A stretch of 64,000 bases of DNA, taken from positions 11,532,001 to 11,596,000 of the forward strand of contig JBITNC010000001.1 of the NCBI GenBank assembly GCA_050084985.1, read 5' to 3'. The position numbers and the translations under genes are program-made. The notes beneath the pieces were generated by a model. It worked only from the letters and a program-made list of their open reading frames with translations, was not told where the DNA came from and did no database searches. Shown piece by piece: positions 1 to 11,300 of this stretch; the first letter of the stretch is position 1, and each line of letters starts with the position of its first letter. This stretch comes from Nageia nagi. Its lineage: Eukaryota > Pinophyta.

Positions 1-1059
1 AACTAGGATCCATCTATTGGTTAGAGTTCCCATGGGAGGAACTAGTTTGTTGTATCAGTGACTCATGTTTTATGGACTTCTTTTGGACATATTTTATTAT
101 CTATGAAAACATGAATTTTTGATTATATGTTTGACTATGTCCATTAATGACATGTTTATTTGCTTTCTATTTATTTAGAATTTGATTTTGATAGAAACAA
201 TATAATAACACTTCAATTTTTAAGCAAGATAAATATGTTAAAATTGAATTTGAACAATTCATTTAATAAAGATAAGCATAAAAAAATAATTTTATGATAA
301 ACAATTTGTAAACATGATGATTTTAGCAAGCATAAATATATAGAAACTAAGAAAATTAAAAATAGTCATAACAACTTTTAAATAGAACTTAAAAGTAGCA
401 CTCAAATACAATGACAATGCTCAAATAATAAAGGATAAAAAATAAAAAGAAAAGAGGATTTAGGACATCCTAATTAATAGAAAAAGAGGCCTAAATTTTG
501 ATGAATGGAAAAGTAAATAATTATAATAATCAAGGATCCAATTAATCAAATTCACTATTTATTTACTAGAAAGTATGAAAATAAGATAATTACATACACA
601 TTTTTGTAGTGAAACACATAAATTTGATACATTATATCAAAATTTTGGTCAAATAAGGCTAGAAACAGAGTAGTAATGTTAGGTTCCATCATTTTCACTC
701 AGTTAACAAAGAATAAGTTTACCTAATTTAAAATGGAACACTACTAATTTTGAATAAATAATGAAAAAAATATATAAAAATAGAAAATATGATGAAATCA
801 TTTACAAAATAGCCTAAACATCATCAATATCAAGAACCATACATAGAATCTGTAGTTGTTGAACTTGCTATTATGGTTGAGGGATGCTCACAATCTTGGT
901 ATGTAACTTTCTACCATCATCATCAAGTTTTGGCTTCTTGAATTATGGAAATAGATTGTTGAATATCTTAAATCATTAATTTTAAGGATGTATTGTTTCA
1001 TCTTGTACTAGTTTAAACTCATGCTACTACAAAACCTCATTTGAAGCTTCATGGTCAAA
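1..1059. other. Unrecognised AT-rich sequence
   Basis: I see no coding region longer than a few tens of codons and no LTR, TIR or RNA gene here. The stretch follows the C-terminal end of the minus-strand gag remnant at 3080-1060, so it may be more decayed retroelement, but nothing in it shows that. Confidence 0.5.
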
Positions 1060-3080
1060 TTTAAATTTAACCTTATCATGTAAGTCTTGGATTATATTTT
1101 TGAGATGATAACACTCTTTTGTGGTATGATTAGATCTCTTATGAAAATTAGAAAAGAGGTGTGCCTGATATCCCTAAGGTTTAATGCATGGAGGCTCTTT
1201 TATTATGGATAATAGACTAAGTTCATGGCTACTAAGGCATCCAAGACTTCATTAATGTCCTAATGGAACTCATTATACTACCTATGTTACTTCCTAGGTT
1301 GCCAAACTTCTATATCATCATGGTTGACATGAGCTACCATTTTAAATTCAAGCTCATGGTAATGGATCTTTCTAGTTTTTTCAGGAGAAATATGGGTTTG
1401 GATTGAAGTTGGATTCATGTGAGCTAAGGCTTCATTGAAGGATTTATGATGGGTATTTTTACTAATCATTTTTTTTGTTAGATTATCATATGAGTAGTCC
1501 TAGAAATTTAAAAATTCACATCTACAAGATGGCAACAAGGCTCAAAAAAGAACATACTTCTTTTCTTTGGTAGGGATATTGAATTGGTGGACTATTTTAG
1601 ACCATTTTACTATGAAATCACTAATAAGTTAACCTTGCTTCTATTTTAAGGTATACATGTCTAAGGGAGAATGTTCTTGTATTATGAATAAATTATATCG
1701 ATCCTAAAAAGCTTTAACAAGATCATAAATACATGTAATACTTTCATTAGATAGATTAGTAAACCATAATAATGATTATGATTTTAAGTTAAGAGAAAAC
1801 AATTTAGCCAACAAGTCATCATCATTTTCAAATGAAACAACCTCTAAGTGATACCTTTATAAATGTATTTTAGGATCAAAATGATCATCAAATATAGTAA
1901 ATGTTACCTCTTTGTCATACCTTCTCTAAGCATGCAATGGCAAAAGGGGTTCTACCTACCTCTTGAAATTGTAAGTGCAAACTTGTTGGTGCAGGCCATG
2001 ATGGAATCTTTTTATTACTTTAACTATAGTTGTTGTTGGAATGCATCATTTGAAGGTGCTTGTTGTAATGGGTTGCTATTATCTATGTGTTTTTCCTTTG
2101 CTAAACTTGCAATTAGACCAAAATAACAAACTTTTTCTTATTTTGTAGTTCTTACCATATTATTAACTAACTCCATTTGACATTCAGGTGGAGTAGCTTT
2201 GTATTCATTATTAAGCTTCAAAAACTTTAGTTCTCTCTTTAGGATATTAAATTTTGCATCTGACCAACTTGGTCTCCATTTCATACCAAATGCTATTGCT
2301 AGATTAGGTTTGTCCATCTAATATTTGACAACGGGTGGCCTTTAAGGTTCTTCATCTTCTAAGATATCGAATATGTCTTCATCATAAATGTTATATTTGA
2401 ACTTTTCATCATAGTTGGGAGGTCCTTATGAAATGAAAATCCTAAGATCGAGAAAAATTTGGAGCAGTGACACTAGGTCCAATAGAATCACAAGGGTTTT
2501 GGGAAGTATCAAGGGTCTCATTTGTAATCTAATGTTCAGGAATAGCATTAGGTATGGAAAATTATATGAAGGAACTTTAGAAGGTTCAAAATACTTATAA
2601 GCATATCAATAAGGGGTTAATATTATATCTTGTTCAAGTTTTTGGATCATCTTCCTCTATTTGTTATATTGGGGATTGTATATAGGATAGAACTTGGAAA
2701 GTATTTAACTTTGGTATCAACTTCTTACAAAGTTTGAATAAGGAAAGGAAGGCATTCTTTTGCAGCTAATAATTTTTGACCTTATGGAATAGATAAAATT
2801 TTAATGAGTACCTCTAATGCATTTTATGGGAGCTCATCAAGTTCTTTTGAATTACTTTATTCTTCTTTCTAAGATGAGTTGCTTCAATCTTCTAAAGAAC
2901 TATCATATTCATCATGTAGGTGCAATCTTTGTACTCTATCACTTTTTCTTCTAGACCCATTGGTATAATTCTTATGTTCCCTAGTATCCTTTGGTTAGAA
3001 AATAAGAAATTTAGGATTTATATTATATGTATCCATAGGTGTATCAATTTTTATAACACTTGAAATAAAATATTAGTCAT
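1060..3080 (-). pseudogene. Decayed Ty3/gypsy (Tat-type) gag, minus strand
   Basis: Read on the minus strand and passing over many stops and several frameshifts, this gives a Gag-like protein. The middle (about 1690-1290) has a capsid-like stretch with ISDFIVKWSKIVHQFNIP and, further on, DNLTKKMISK, resembling the conserved Gag core of plant Tat/Ogre-like elements (a 'SISDFIVRW' type block followed by 'LTKKM'). Near 1147-1073 lies HKRSNHTTKECYHLKNII, matching the C-terminal 'CRFH..YGHTTEEC..LK..IE.LI' block of the same Gag family. The N-terminal part (3080-2300) is acidic and Ser-rich. No protease or RT follows it toward position 1. The upstream LTR was not recognised. This Gag differs from the one at 4669-4000, so it belongs to a different family. 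Confidence 0.55.
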
Positions 3081-3899
3081 ATCTAAAACCCTAGGGTTTT
3101 GATGCAACTAGTGAAGAAAATTTTGATGTGTCAAAAAGAAGTTAGGTTCACCAATTATTATAATTGAAAAAATAATAATTAGAGTAATTTACAAAATATT
3201 CAATTTAGGTAATTTACCATGAAATAATAAGAAATTAATGATATGAAATATAATATGATCTAATTTACCTTGACCTATCAGAATTGGATTTATGAAAGAT
3301 ACAAACCTACACTTTACTTGTGACAATGAATGGATGAGAAATTCAATCGAAAGAGGATAAAGTATGAGCTTTTCTAAAATATGGATTCGTGAATTTAACC
3401 TTAACCTAGTGCTAGTACTAGGAATCTAGTGACCATCTACTTACCATTCAAGAATGTCTCATCCTTTCTCTTAATGTCATCATCCCACCTTTGATGTATG
3501 AAATCTCACTCATAAAGGGATGAAAGATCATAAGAATGAAAAGCTCAGAGTATAACAAAATATAAAAATGATAGGTGGAATTAAAAAACATCAATCAAAA
3601 ATGACATAAGTATATTTTTTTCTATCAAATATTCATGATTATTTCATATCATATGATTTCTTTGATCATGTACAACCCCTCCATCTTTATAGATAACAAG
3701 TCTAATGCTAAAGCTCCTTCTTAGGCTTATTATTATGTCAAGATAACTTGTTACTATAAAGCATAAAGGTAGATGAGAGTGCACATAGAAAAGATATTTT
3801 ATTTAATAAATTAAATAAATAATCTTAAATACCTAAAAATGTATTTTAATTAAATTAAAATTTCATTTTAGGTATTAACAACATGAGTTTGTATTGATC
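3081..3899. other. Unassigned AT-rich sequence upstream of the gag remnant
   Basis: In the minus orientation this lies just 5' of the gag remnant and would be the place for its leader or 5' LTR. I could not find a second copy, a TG...CA end pair or a primer site, so its nature is open. Confidence 0.4.
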
Positions 3900-3999
3900 N
3901 NNNNNNNNNNNNNNNNNNNNNNNNNNNNNNNNNNNNNNNNNNNNNNNNNNNNNNNNNNNNNNNNNNNNNNNNNNNNNNNNNNNNNNNNNNNNNNNNNNN
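3900..3999. other. Assembly gap (100 N)
   Basis: Exactly 100 N, the usual placeholder for a gap of unknown size. Sequence on its right continues a Tat gag on the minus strand; sequence on its left does not continue that gag, so the join may hide a truncation or missing sequence. Confidence 0.99.
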
Positions 4000-4669
4000 C
4001 ATAACTCTCCCCGTAAATAGATTAGGGGGTAAGAGTTCTGAACCACTTGATTGCTTTGCTTTCAAAAGAGTGTGATAGTAGTCTATTCATCATGGTTTCA
4101 TCAGTAATATCAAAGCTTGAAGTCAATAAGGATACATATTGATAATGTTCATATGGCATATTTTTAGAGCCATCATACATAGGTAAAAATTTGAAAGCTA
4201 CTTGAGGTGTAGGAGGTGAATTAGTAGCTACAACCGAAGGATGACTATTATTCTAGGCAAGAACATCTGTTGGTTGAGCCATTCTTGTAGAATGTACAAG
4301 AGATGAAGGATTTTCTAGGAATGATTCAAATACAAATAATAGAGGGGTTATCCTTAAAGGGACCAAAGGAGACACAAACCTAAAAAAATATTTTTTCTAG
4401 TCCTCCTATGAGAAACTAACAGCTCTTGAAACCTAGGCTATCTAAGGGAATTTCTAGCACTACTTCTAGTTAGTCTACATTTTGGAGGTGCCAAGGTTCA
4501 AAACATGGATTGGTTAATATCAAATTCACAAATAAGGTTTAAAGAACCTTATAATCTTGAAATATTTAATTTATGTCTCACTAGATAAGGCGATCAAGCT
4601 TAACAACACCTGCTAAATATGGAATTTAGCTCCTATCCCATCAAATGTACTAAAAATAGAACTTGATAC
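4000..4669 (-). pseudogene. Tat-element gag N-terminus, minus-strand copy
   Basis: Reverse complement of this stretch aligns closely with the leader and gag start of the large Tat element at about 31735-32390. Shared blocks include the region coding SMAQL and VVATNS, then IPQVAFKFLP, and DEAM ahead of LLSHSFESKAIKWFRTLTP. The coding part has stops and frameshifts and runs into the 100-N gap, so the rest of the element is not visible. It follows directly from the LTR at 6520-4670 in the same orientation, so together they form the 5' end of a second Tat copy. Confidence 0.8.
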
Positions 4670-6520
4670 TATTGATTTGTATAGCATAACCTCAAAGGGT
4701 TTGGTTTTGTCATATTCTCCATTACCCATAACAATAGGTTCCTTAAAAGAGCAAAAAGTGGTGGGCATGCACTCATGTTGGTTTTCTACTCTATCTTCAA
4801 TTTATAGGCTAGTTCCTATCTATATTCAATGTTAAAATTAATAGGAAAGGAATAAAAAGATAAAGAATTATAGGAAAGAGATAAGTAAATATAAAAATTT
4901 ACAACCTGAGCATTGCAACATAGGTAGCAATCCATAGCCAACATTAAGAATAGCAAACTATCTTGCACTGGGGGTCTGGCAATCACAACACATAGCCATA
5001 ATTTGAAGAAAACATTTCACACATAACATCCATAAAAGAAATAAACAACCACTTTGTTGCAAGAGGGAAAGGCATTGTATTTTTGTATTATCATATGTAA
5101 ATAACTCTTATAGATTTGGTCAAATTTTCCAAAATGTTCAAACTTTCTAATCTCTAAAAGCTAGTTATTTATACAACTCCCCCCTTCTTGGGTGGTTAGG
5201 TTTCATTAATATACATAATTGCTAGTACTGAATGAAACAACTAAAATAACACTATTTACATAAATGCTACAACTATGCTAGATTACACAGTGAATAAGTA
5301 CTAATCAACATGACTATCTAGGAATTTGCAATTTCTAAATAGCCATGTCCATAGAGCTGTAATCCTTTTGACATGTTATTGATTGCTCCTTCAACCTTGT
5401 AGTTGATTCAAGATAGCACTATAGTTGATTGAGTAATTATTTGATTGCACATTTATGGGTATGATTTGGTACTACGCTTATCAGTTACTATCTACTTCTC
5501 CATGATCTTCATGATCTCTATTGTAGATGTTAGTAATCAGAGTAATGGTGGTTGATAGACATTATGTTAACTTGGTTCAAGAAGAAACTACCATTATTAT
5601 GTGAAAATGACTTGATGTTGACACATTAATAGGGCCTTAAGGGTCAAACACTTAATATTAAGTGGACTCAAGTGTTTCTTCTTATGCATTACTCTTACAT
5701 TTGCTTAGTGAGTTCTATGTTCTTCATCTAGGATCTATCAATGATCTGGTTCTTCTAGGACCTACTAATTTTGATAAAAAAAATGTGATGTCATCTCTCA
5801 AAATTGATGGGTTCTATTGATGTTCTTAAAAAATCTATACCCACCATTACTTTTTTTAGGACTTGCTAATTTTGATAAAAAAACTATGATATCATCTCTC
5901 AGAATCAGTGGGCTCTATTGATATTCTAGCTCTTTCAAGACCTACTAATTTTGATAAAAAATTATGATGTCATCTCTTAGAATCAGTAGGCTCTATTTAT
6001 GTTCTTCTAAAATTTGCACCCACCATTACTTTAAATTTATGTAAGTCTTAGACACTTGTGTCAACAATTCTCATAGACCTTAAGGCAATAAATATAATTT
6101 CTAGATAGTCTTATATACATAACTCTTAGGTATCCTTTACAATCCCCCCAGGTACCCTAAAGAAGATGACATAACTCCTAGGTTCTCTTAAATTTTAGGC
6201 ACTAAAGAAATAAAGAATAAAGAATGAAATAACTCTGATTAACATAACTCTTGAGTATTCTCATTCACATAATTCCCAGGCACTAAGAAAATAATATGAC
6301 TCCTAGGTACTCTTATATACATAACTTCGGACACTCTAAGGGAAAGAAATGAGAAGATGAGGGATTAACAAGAATGAAAGAATACAAAAATTTACAACTC
6401 TTGGAGACTCTAAGAGAATAATATTCCTCTTGGGCACTCTTATATACATAACTCTTACGCACTAAAGAATAAAGAATAATAGAATTACCCTAATTCAAAG
6501 TGAAATTTTGAAAGAATACA
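4670..6520 (-). repeat. LTR of a minus-strand Tat element (about 1.85 kb)
   Basis: The reverse complement begins TGTATTCTTTCAAAATTTC and follows the LTRs at 29634-31731 and 42239-44345 along their length, including the AAGTGTTTGACCC block, the ACCACCCAAGG block and the terminal GAGGTTA...ATCAATA. It is about 250 bp shorter than those LTRs, mostly because it has about three of the 78-bp internal repeat units (about 5745-6010) where they have seven. Its outer edge at 6520 cuts the RT gene of gypsy B. The five bases outside are TATAC (6521-6525, plus strand); the other target-site copy is not visible. Confidence 0.85.
5745..6010 (-). repeat. Tandem repeat inside the Tat LTR, about three units
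   Basis: The block CTACTAATTTTGATAAAAAA followed by a GTCATCTCT stretch recurs at about 5761, 5863 and 5941. The last two are 78 bp apart, the same period as the arrays in the LTRs of the 14.7-kb Tat element, which carry seven units. Confidence 0.75.
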
Positions 6521-6920
6521 TATACATGAATGATCCCCATTCAATTGTGAATGTTATTTTTGGTGATCTTCCTTTATGATTTGGACTTGGTGATATTTTA
6601 AAAAACCATCGGTAAAGGAGTATACTTCATTGCTAGCAATATTTTTTAAGGTTCCCTTTGTGAATGGTGTGGGGAAATTATCATGTTCACAAGCTTTATC
6701 AAGTTCCTAAAAGTCTACAAAAATCCTTAGATCCCCTATCTTTTTATGTTGTATTATCATACAAAAATCCATTCAATATTATTGACAAGTAATATGATGC
6801 CTATTTCTAACATTCTGTATATTGTCTCTTTTAATTGTATTTTATAACTTGGGTTCAACTGATATGGGCTCTATTTTCATGGTTTTTAGAGGGATTTTAA
6901 TATTATTTGTATGGTTCCTA
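6521..6920 (-). pseudogene. Ty3/gypsy reverse transcriptase N-terminal part (gypsy B), interrupted
   Basis: Minus-strand translation gives an RT palm start: LNPSYKIQLKETIYRMLEIG, then LRIFVDF*ELDKACEHDNFP, YSFTDGFLKYHQVQI and KITFTIEWGSFMY. These match the conserved Ty3/gypsy RT blocks R..VD.R.LN.A, the aspartate-containing DGF.GYHQ block, and T.EWG.F.Y. The reading ends exactly where the Tat LTR begins at 6520, before the MPFGL and YxDD blocks, so the catalytic centre is not present here. Upstream on the same strand are the matching protease (9650-9240) and gag (11300-10190). Two in-frame stops sit at expected Gln codons. Confidence 0.8.
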
Positions 6921-8080
6921 TTTCTTCATTCATTTCCCATAGTTCCATTGAATTTCATGGAAATACATATTGGTATTAAACTAATATTTTTGCAATTTTG
7001 TTTATCTCTTCTTTGGTCCATTAATCTCCTATTATAGCCATTTTTATTTTTGCTTTTGTTCTAATTTTTAATTTCATTATTTTTATTTCTTATTCATACT
7101 TGGATTCCATTTGTTTCTCCATGATTACTTCTCTTTTGCCTTCCTTAACTTCATATTTAATATTCTATTATTTTTTCATTTGGTTCCTATGGATCCATTT
7201 GCTTTATTGTTTTGGTAGCATTTTTTATCATTAGTATGGGGTGTATAGTTATTGGTATCACTCTAGGTTGGGGTTTTTTAGAATAGGTTATCGATGCAAT
7301 AATAGTTTGGGTGAGTAAATTTTTTTTTTTTATTTGTAATAGACATTTATGGGTTGGGATATTGTCATATTAAAATTTAAACTTTTGGATGAACACTTCT
7401 TACATTGTATCCCATTCAGTCATTTCTCTTCAATGTTCTTGGTGTATGTACTAAGCATGTGGAATGGTGCCTAATGTATACTAGAATATATGTACCCAAG
7501 TGTTGGATAGGAGATTGATTTAACTTTTCCAAATTGATTTGTAAAGTGTGATATGCTTTACAAGGTCTATTTAACCTATATACTTATCGATAATATTTAT
7601 GATTACATGTGGAGTGATGAAACATAATGATATGTGATACATTACTTTATTCCATGATATTAGATTTGGCTACTGTGTTACCAACCATCTTGCAACTATC
7701 CCAATGAGGGTATCTTTGAGTGCATTAATTCTATTTTTTTTTAGGGAAGGTTTTGACCATCACTTTTGAAAATTCATGGAGAGGAACTATTTTCATGATA
7801 TCATCAAACTTTGGTAGTTTCCTCCTGGCATAATTATTTTGAGATTTGGTATACTCAATGTACTAACATAGTTTAACATGCTCTTTTGGAATGTAATTCA
7901 TGGTTCCCTATGTTACAAATCATTGTGATGATCTTGAATTCAATCTTGAAGGAACCAATATCAAAATTCAATTGACCATCATCCATGGGTTAATGTAATC
8001 CAAAAATCTATTCATTTATTTTCTTGTAGCTAAAGTGTAAAGGTCATTTAAGCCCATCGAATCACTTCCATCATTGCTTC
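6921..8080 (-). other. Decayed linker between protease and RT of gypsy B
   Basis: No clear domain. It lies between the gypsy B protease and RT and downstream (minus) of the CACTA insertion, so it is probably the decayed pol linker. Short open stretches such as 6822-7037 (plus) have no recognisable protein and are antisense to it. Confidence 0.45.
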
Positions 8081-8083
8081 TAT
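8081..8083. repeat. Target-site duplication TAT, left of the CACTA element
   Basis: TAT immediately precedes CACTACTAC; the same three bases follow the inverted end at 9197-9199. A 3-bp duplication is the CACTA-superfamily signature. Confidence 0.8.
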
Positions 8084-8113
8084 CACTACTACATTTTAGC
8101 AATTTTGCATAAT
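8084..8113 (+). repeat. Left terminal inverted repeat of the CACTA element
   Basis: Starts CACTACTACATTTTAGCAAT; pairs with the right end at 9167-9196 with about three mismatches in 30. Confidence 0.88.
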
Positions 8114-8354
8114 ACAATGCATCAATCCATAGTATTATTTAAAAAAAAAAAAAATTGTAGTAATCTTGATGCATTAATTGATGATAAGGGTACTGTTAAA
8201 CAAAGCATCATTTATTGCATCAAGTAATAAGTCATTCAATGCATGATATATAGAATTATGAGCATCACATAATTGATGCTATACATAAAATTTTATACAT
8301 AATGTATGATTCAAATAATGCATCAAAATGACAAGGATGAGGGTTTGATGAGGG

Positions 8355-8700
8355 TTTGCATCTTGTCAAACAATTCATCTATCTTCTCTACACTTCCATA
8401 TTTTGCATATACATCTAACAAGGTACTCACAACCATAACATTTGATAAAATATTTACTTTAAAGAATATTTTATGTATGTATAAACTCTTTTACAAATAT
8501 CTTAGTTTGTTGCATGCTTTGAGGATGTTGGGAAAGGTGAATTCATTTGGTTGGACTACTGCTAGTGTCTATTACATTTGGTGAAACAATTTCAATGTTT
8601 GTTAAGGAAAGTTGTATCTTTGGTAACTCAAAATTATCATATTCCATGAGAATATAGTTAAAAACTTTATGGGTATCCACCAAAATTTTAGGGCCTACTC
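8355..8700 (-). pseudogene. Captured pentatricopeptide-repeat (PPR) gene fragment
   Basis: Minus-strand translation gives, in order, SWNMIILSYQ, TLKLFHQM, VVQPNEFTFPNILKACNKLR, then VVSTLLDVYAKYGSVEK and IDELFDKMQ. This is the signature of PLS-type plant PPR proteins, which read 'VVSWNAMI..YAQ...ALxLFxxM', 'PNxFTFPSVLKAC' and 'LVDMYAKCGSIEKARxVFDKM'. About 110 residues, roughly three PPR motifs, are present, with two stops and one likely frameshift near 8655. PPR proteins bind organelle RNA and usually come from intron-poor nuclear genes. The fragment lies wholly within the CACTA inverted repeats, so it was most likely copied from a host gene into the transposon. It is not functional. Confidence 0.82.
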
Positions 8701-9166
8701 TACCAAAATTCATGGGTGGTTGAAGCATGTAATGCATATTTTTCTTACCATAAAATGCATATACACACTACTATCTACATTCTCCAACTTGTCTTCAACT
8801 CCTCCAAACCTATATTAGTAAAAATATAGCTTTGTATCCCTAAAAATTCCCTTATAAAGGGTAATATCCCTCATTTATTGATCAATGGCATCATACCTAC
8901 CATCAAAACTCCACCATCGATCAAGGGAATGCATCAATGATCAATAGCAAATCATGCCATGATCTGTACCTCTTTTTTCTATTCAATGTATCACTTGATG
9001 CATTTCTTAATGCACTAAAATGTTTCAAACAATGCATCAAGTAATGCATCTTGCAATGCATCAACCAATGAGTCAAAAAAATGGTTTTATCTAGATTGAT
9101 GTAGACAAGTGAAATAATGATGCATATTGTGTCATGATGTCAAAATGCAATTTTATGATGCATAAT

Positions 9167-9196
9167 ATGATGTAAAATTGCTAAAATATAGTAGTG
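9167..9196 (-). repeat. Right terminal inverted repeat of the CACTA element
   Basis: Inverted partner of 8084-8113, ending in TAGTAGTG on the plus strand and followed by the TAT duplication at 9197-9199. Confidence 0.88.
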
Positions 9197-9239
9197 TATT
9201 ATCACTACTTTGATTTGGTGCTTCAGTGTATGCCCCACT

Positions 9240-9670
9240 CATGCCTTTATTCAATGGGATGTTTAATTTGTAGTAATCATTAAAAAGGATTAGCTCTTAG
9301 GTTTTATTTTTTATAATTCCATTATTTTCTATGAACTATTCTAGATGTAATAAAGCAATGTATTCCAAATTTTTGGTATTGACCATATCGATCACATCAA
9401 ATGTAACTAGTGAAGTGATACCTAAAAAGGAAACCAATATATCTCACAATAGTCTAAAGGATCAAACTAAAGAACCATCAACTAATGAAATATTATATTA
9501 TGATAGTTATAAGGGGTCATCCTAATTGTTTCCATATTTTATAGGAAAGAGGTTTATATCACCCCCTAAGTCTAGCATAACATTCTTTGCGAGTTTATCA
9601 TTCATTACAACTTCAATTAGTATGGGTTTCTTTTTCCAATTTTTAGTACTTTACATACTTGTACCTTGAT
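9240..9670 (-). pseudogene. Ty3/gypsy aspartic protease remnant (gypsy B)
   Basis: On the minus strand the reading includes KPILIEVVMNDKLAKNVML followed by DLGGDINLFP, the place of the retroviral-type protease triad (normally D-[ST]-G; here D-L-G, so the active-site triad is altered). A later block, VTFDVIDM, matches the conserved stretch after the flap in plant gypsy proteases. Several stops follow. The protease lies in the right order, downstream of the gag zinc-finger region and upstream of RT, with the CACTA element inserted just after it. Confidence 0.7.
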
Positions 9671-10189
9671 GTGTTTCTTGTTCCAATATTTGGATAGTTG
9701 TGTTAGTTTTCATAGTAGATCTTCTTGCTTGATGAGTTCATAGAACCTTTTTAATAGAGCATTTTCTTCTTTTATTAGTTGTTGTGAAAATATTTATGGT
9801 TGAATTACTTGATAATCCTATTTTTATAATGTCTAAATGATTTTCTAGGTTGTTCAAACAATATCATGATGTTGTTATGGGTTTGGATATTTTGATTTTG
9901 GTATATTTTGTTGTACTACAAGTTTGATAAGATCTATTTTCATTGCTTCTAACCAAGTTGTTATACACATAAATGGTATATCCAAAGTGGTTTTTCCTCT
10001 TAAAATTGGAGTTAAATGTACTAGGTTATCTAGAGGGGATTTTTTAGCTAAAGTAACTCTATAATTAGTAATAAATGGTACCCATAAAATAGTTTTTGGA
10101 TTTGAATTATTATTGTTATCAAGAATGTGAAAATACATTTGTTCTTCATTTGCCAGAATTAGCACCTCAAAAATGCTTGAGGATGTGGA

Positions 10190-11300
10190 TATTCATACTA
10201 TCGGTGGGAAACTTTACCATGATTATACCATTGGGATTGATATCCCCCTATAACACCTTGGTATCCTCTTTGGTTTTTGTTCCCTCTATTGCATCTACCT
10301 CCTTGGTTGTTGTAATGGTCATTAGGCATATTGTATTATTCTAGAGGTTATTGTTTATTAGGGAAAGAAAATAATAGGAATATATATAACTCCTAAGTTA
10401 TCGATGAATGGTGCTAGTATTTTTTAATGGCCTAGAATTTCAATGCTTGATATTATTATGCTACAAATATTTATGGGTTCATACATAAATCTTCTTCAAT
10501 GTCATCTAAGAAATCCTTACCCCAAAATTGGTGAGTCCAATAGTTCTAGGATCCATAGCTATTTTAATCTTTGGGAAATCTTTGGTATTATAAATTATTG
10601 ATATCCAATAGTGTTAGAAATATTATTTATCAAATTTTTTAAGTGTTGAGTAGTTGTTGGTTAGTTTTCCTTCTTTTGTACAAAGTTGGCACCATAGTTC
10701 TCTACACTATGGAGGTATTGTAGAGTTCCCTTGCACTGATAGTTTGCCAATTTATTCTATTAGTTTCATTAGTTTATTTGATAAGTTATCATTAATAGTG
10801 TTTACTTTTTAAGGTTGAGATTCAATCTTGATCATCACTTGTAAAGCTCCAATATATGTTGGGTATATTTTTTCCATGGCTCTCTTGAATTTTAATCCTA
10901 ATCTAGAAATTAACTATTCAACTTTTTAATTCTCTATCATCAGTTCTTGAAGTCTCATTTGAGTTTCTTTAAAGCTTTTATTGTACTCATGTACCATTTC
11001 ATTGGGTCCCATGATATTTTCATCATTTTACTTATGCTTTCCAATCTAACTTATAGAAAATAATATTTAGATTCAAAAGCTATTTTAATCCATTCCATAT
11101 TTTTTTATTATTCATCCTTGAGATATATTTGTAAATTTCATATGCCATTTTAGTATTTCATCACATAGTATAGTTGTAAACTAAGTAACAAATGTACCCT
11201 CATTTATAACAAGTCACCTTGTCCAATCATTTTCTAGTAGAAGTAAATTCTCCTTCATGTCATGGATATCTTTTTGAAAGATAGGTAATTTGGTATAAGC
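10190..11300 (-). pseudogene. Ty3/gypsy gag remnant with degenerate zinc knuckle (gypsy B)
   Basis: Minus-strand reading shows a Gag-like helical stretch (GPNEMVHEYNKSFKETQMRL, then LISRLGLKFKRAMEKIYP), then WCQLCTKEGKLTNNYSTLKK near 10700-10640. The latter fits CX2CX4HX4C with the His and last Cys lost. Further on is a Gly/Asn/Gln-rich tail (about 10340-10190). Order and strand agree with the protease at 9670-9240. Many stops are present. The N-terminus would lie upstream, beyond the young chromovirus inserted at 11758. Confidence 0.6.

Larger units (their letters stand above)
8084..9196. mobile_element. Non-autonomous CACTA (CMC/EnSpm) DNA transposon, 1113 bp
   Basis: The left end begins CACTACTACATTTTAGCAAT and the right end, reverse-complemented, begins CACTACTATATTTTAGCAAT. 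About 27 of the first 30 bases agree. The element is flanked by TAT on both sides. Subterminal regions (8110-8330 and 8925-9170) are packed with direct and inverted copies of a TGATGCATT / AATGCATCA motif, at least a dozen, which are absent from the middle. This is the usual layout of CACTA transposase-binding subterminal repeats. There is no transposase gene, so movement would have needed an autonomous partner. The centre contains a fragment of a PPR gene. The element sits in the gypsy B protease-RT linker. Confidence 0.88.

Noticed and set aside
3855-4065. Open frames running across the N gap
   Set aside because: Continuity through 100 unknown bases is an artefact.
4655-4669. GTATCAAGTTCTATT (minus) after the Tat LTR as a tRNA-Met primer site
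   Set aside because: Only about half of it agrees with TGGTATCAGAGC and the plus-strand element has a different sequence there, so no primer site is called for the Tat family.
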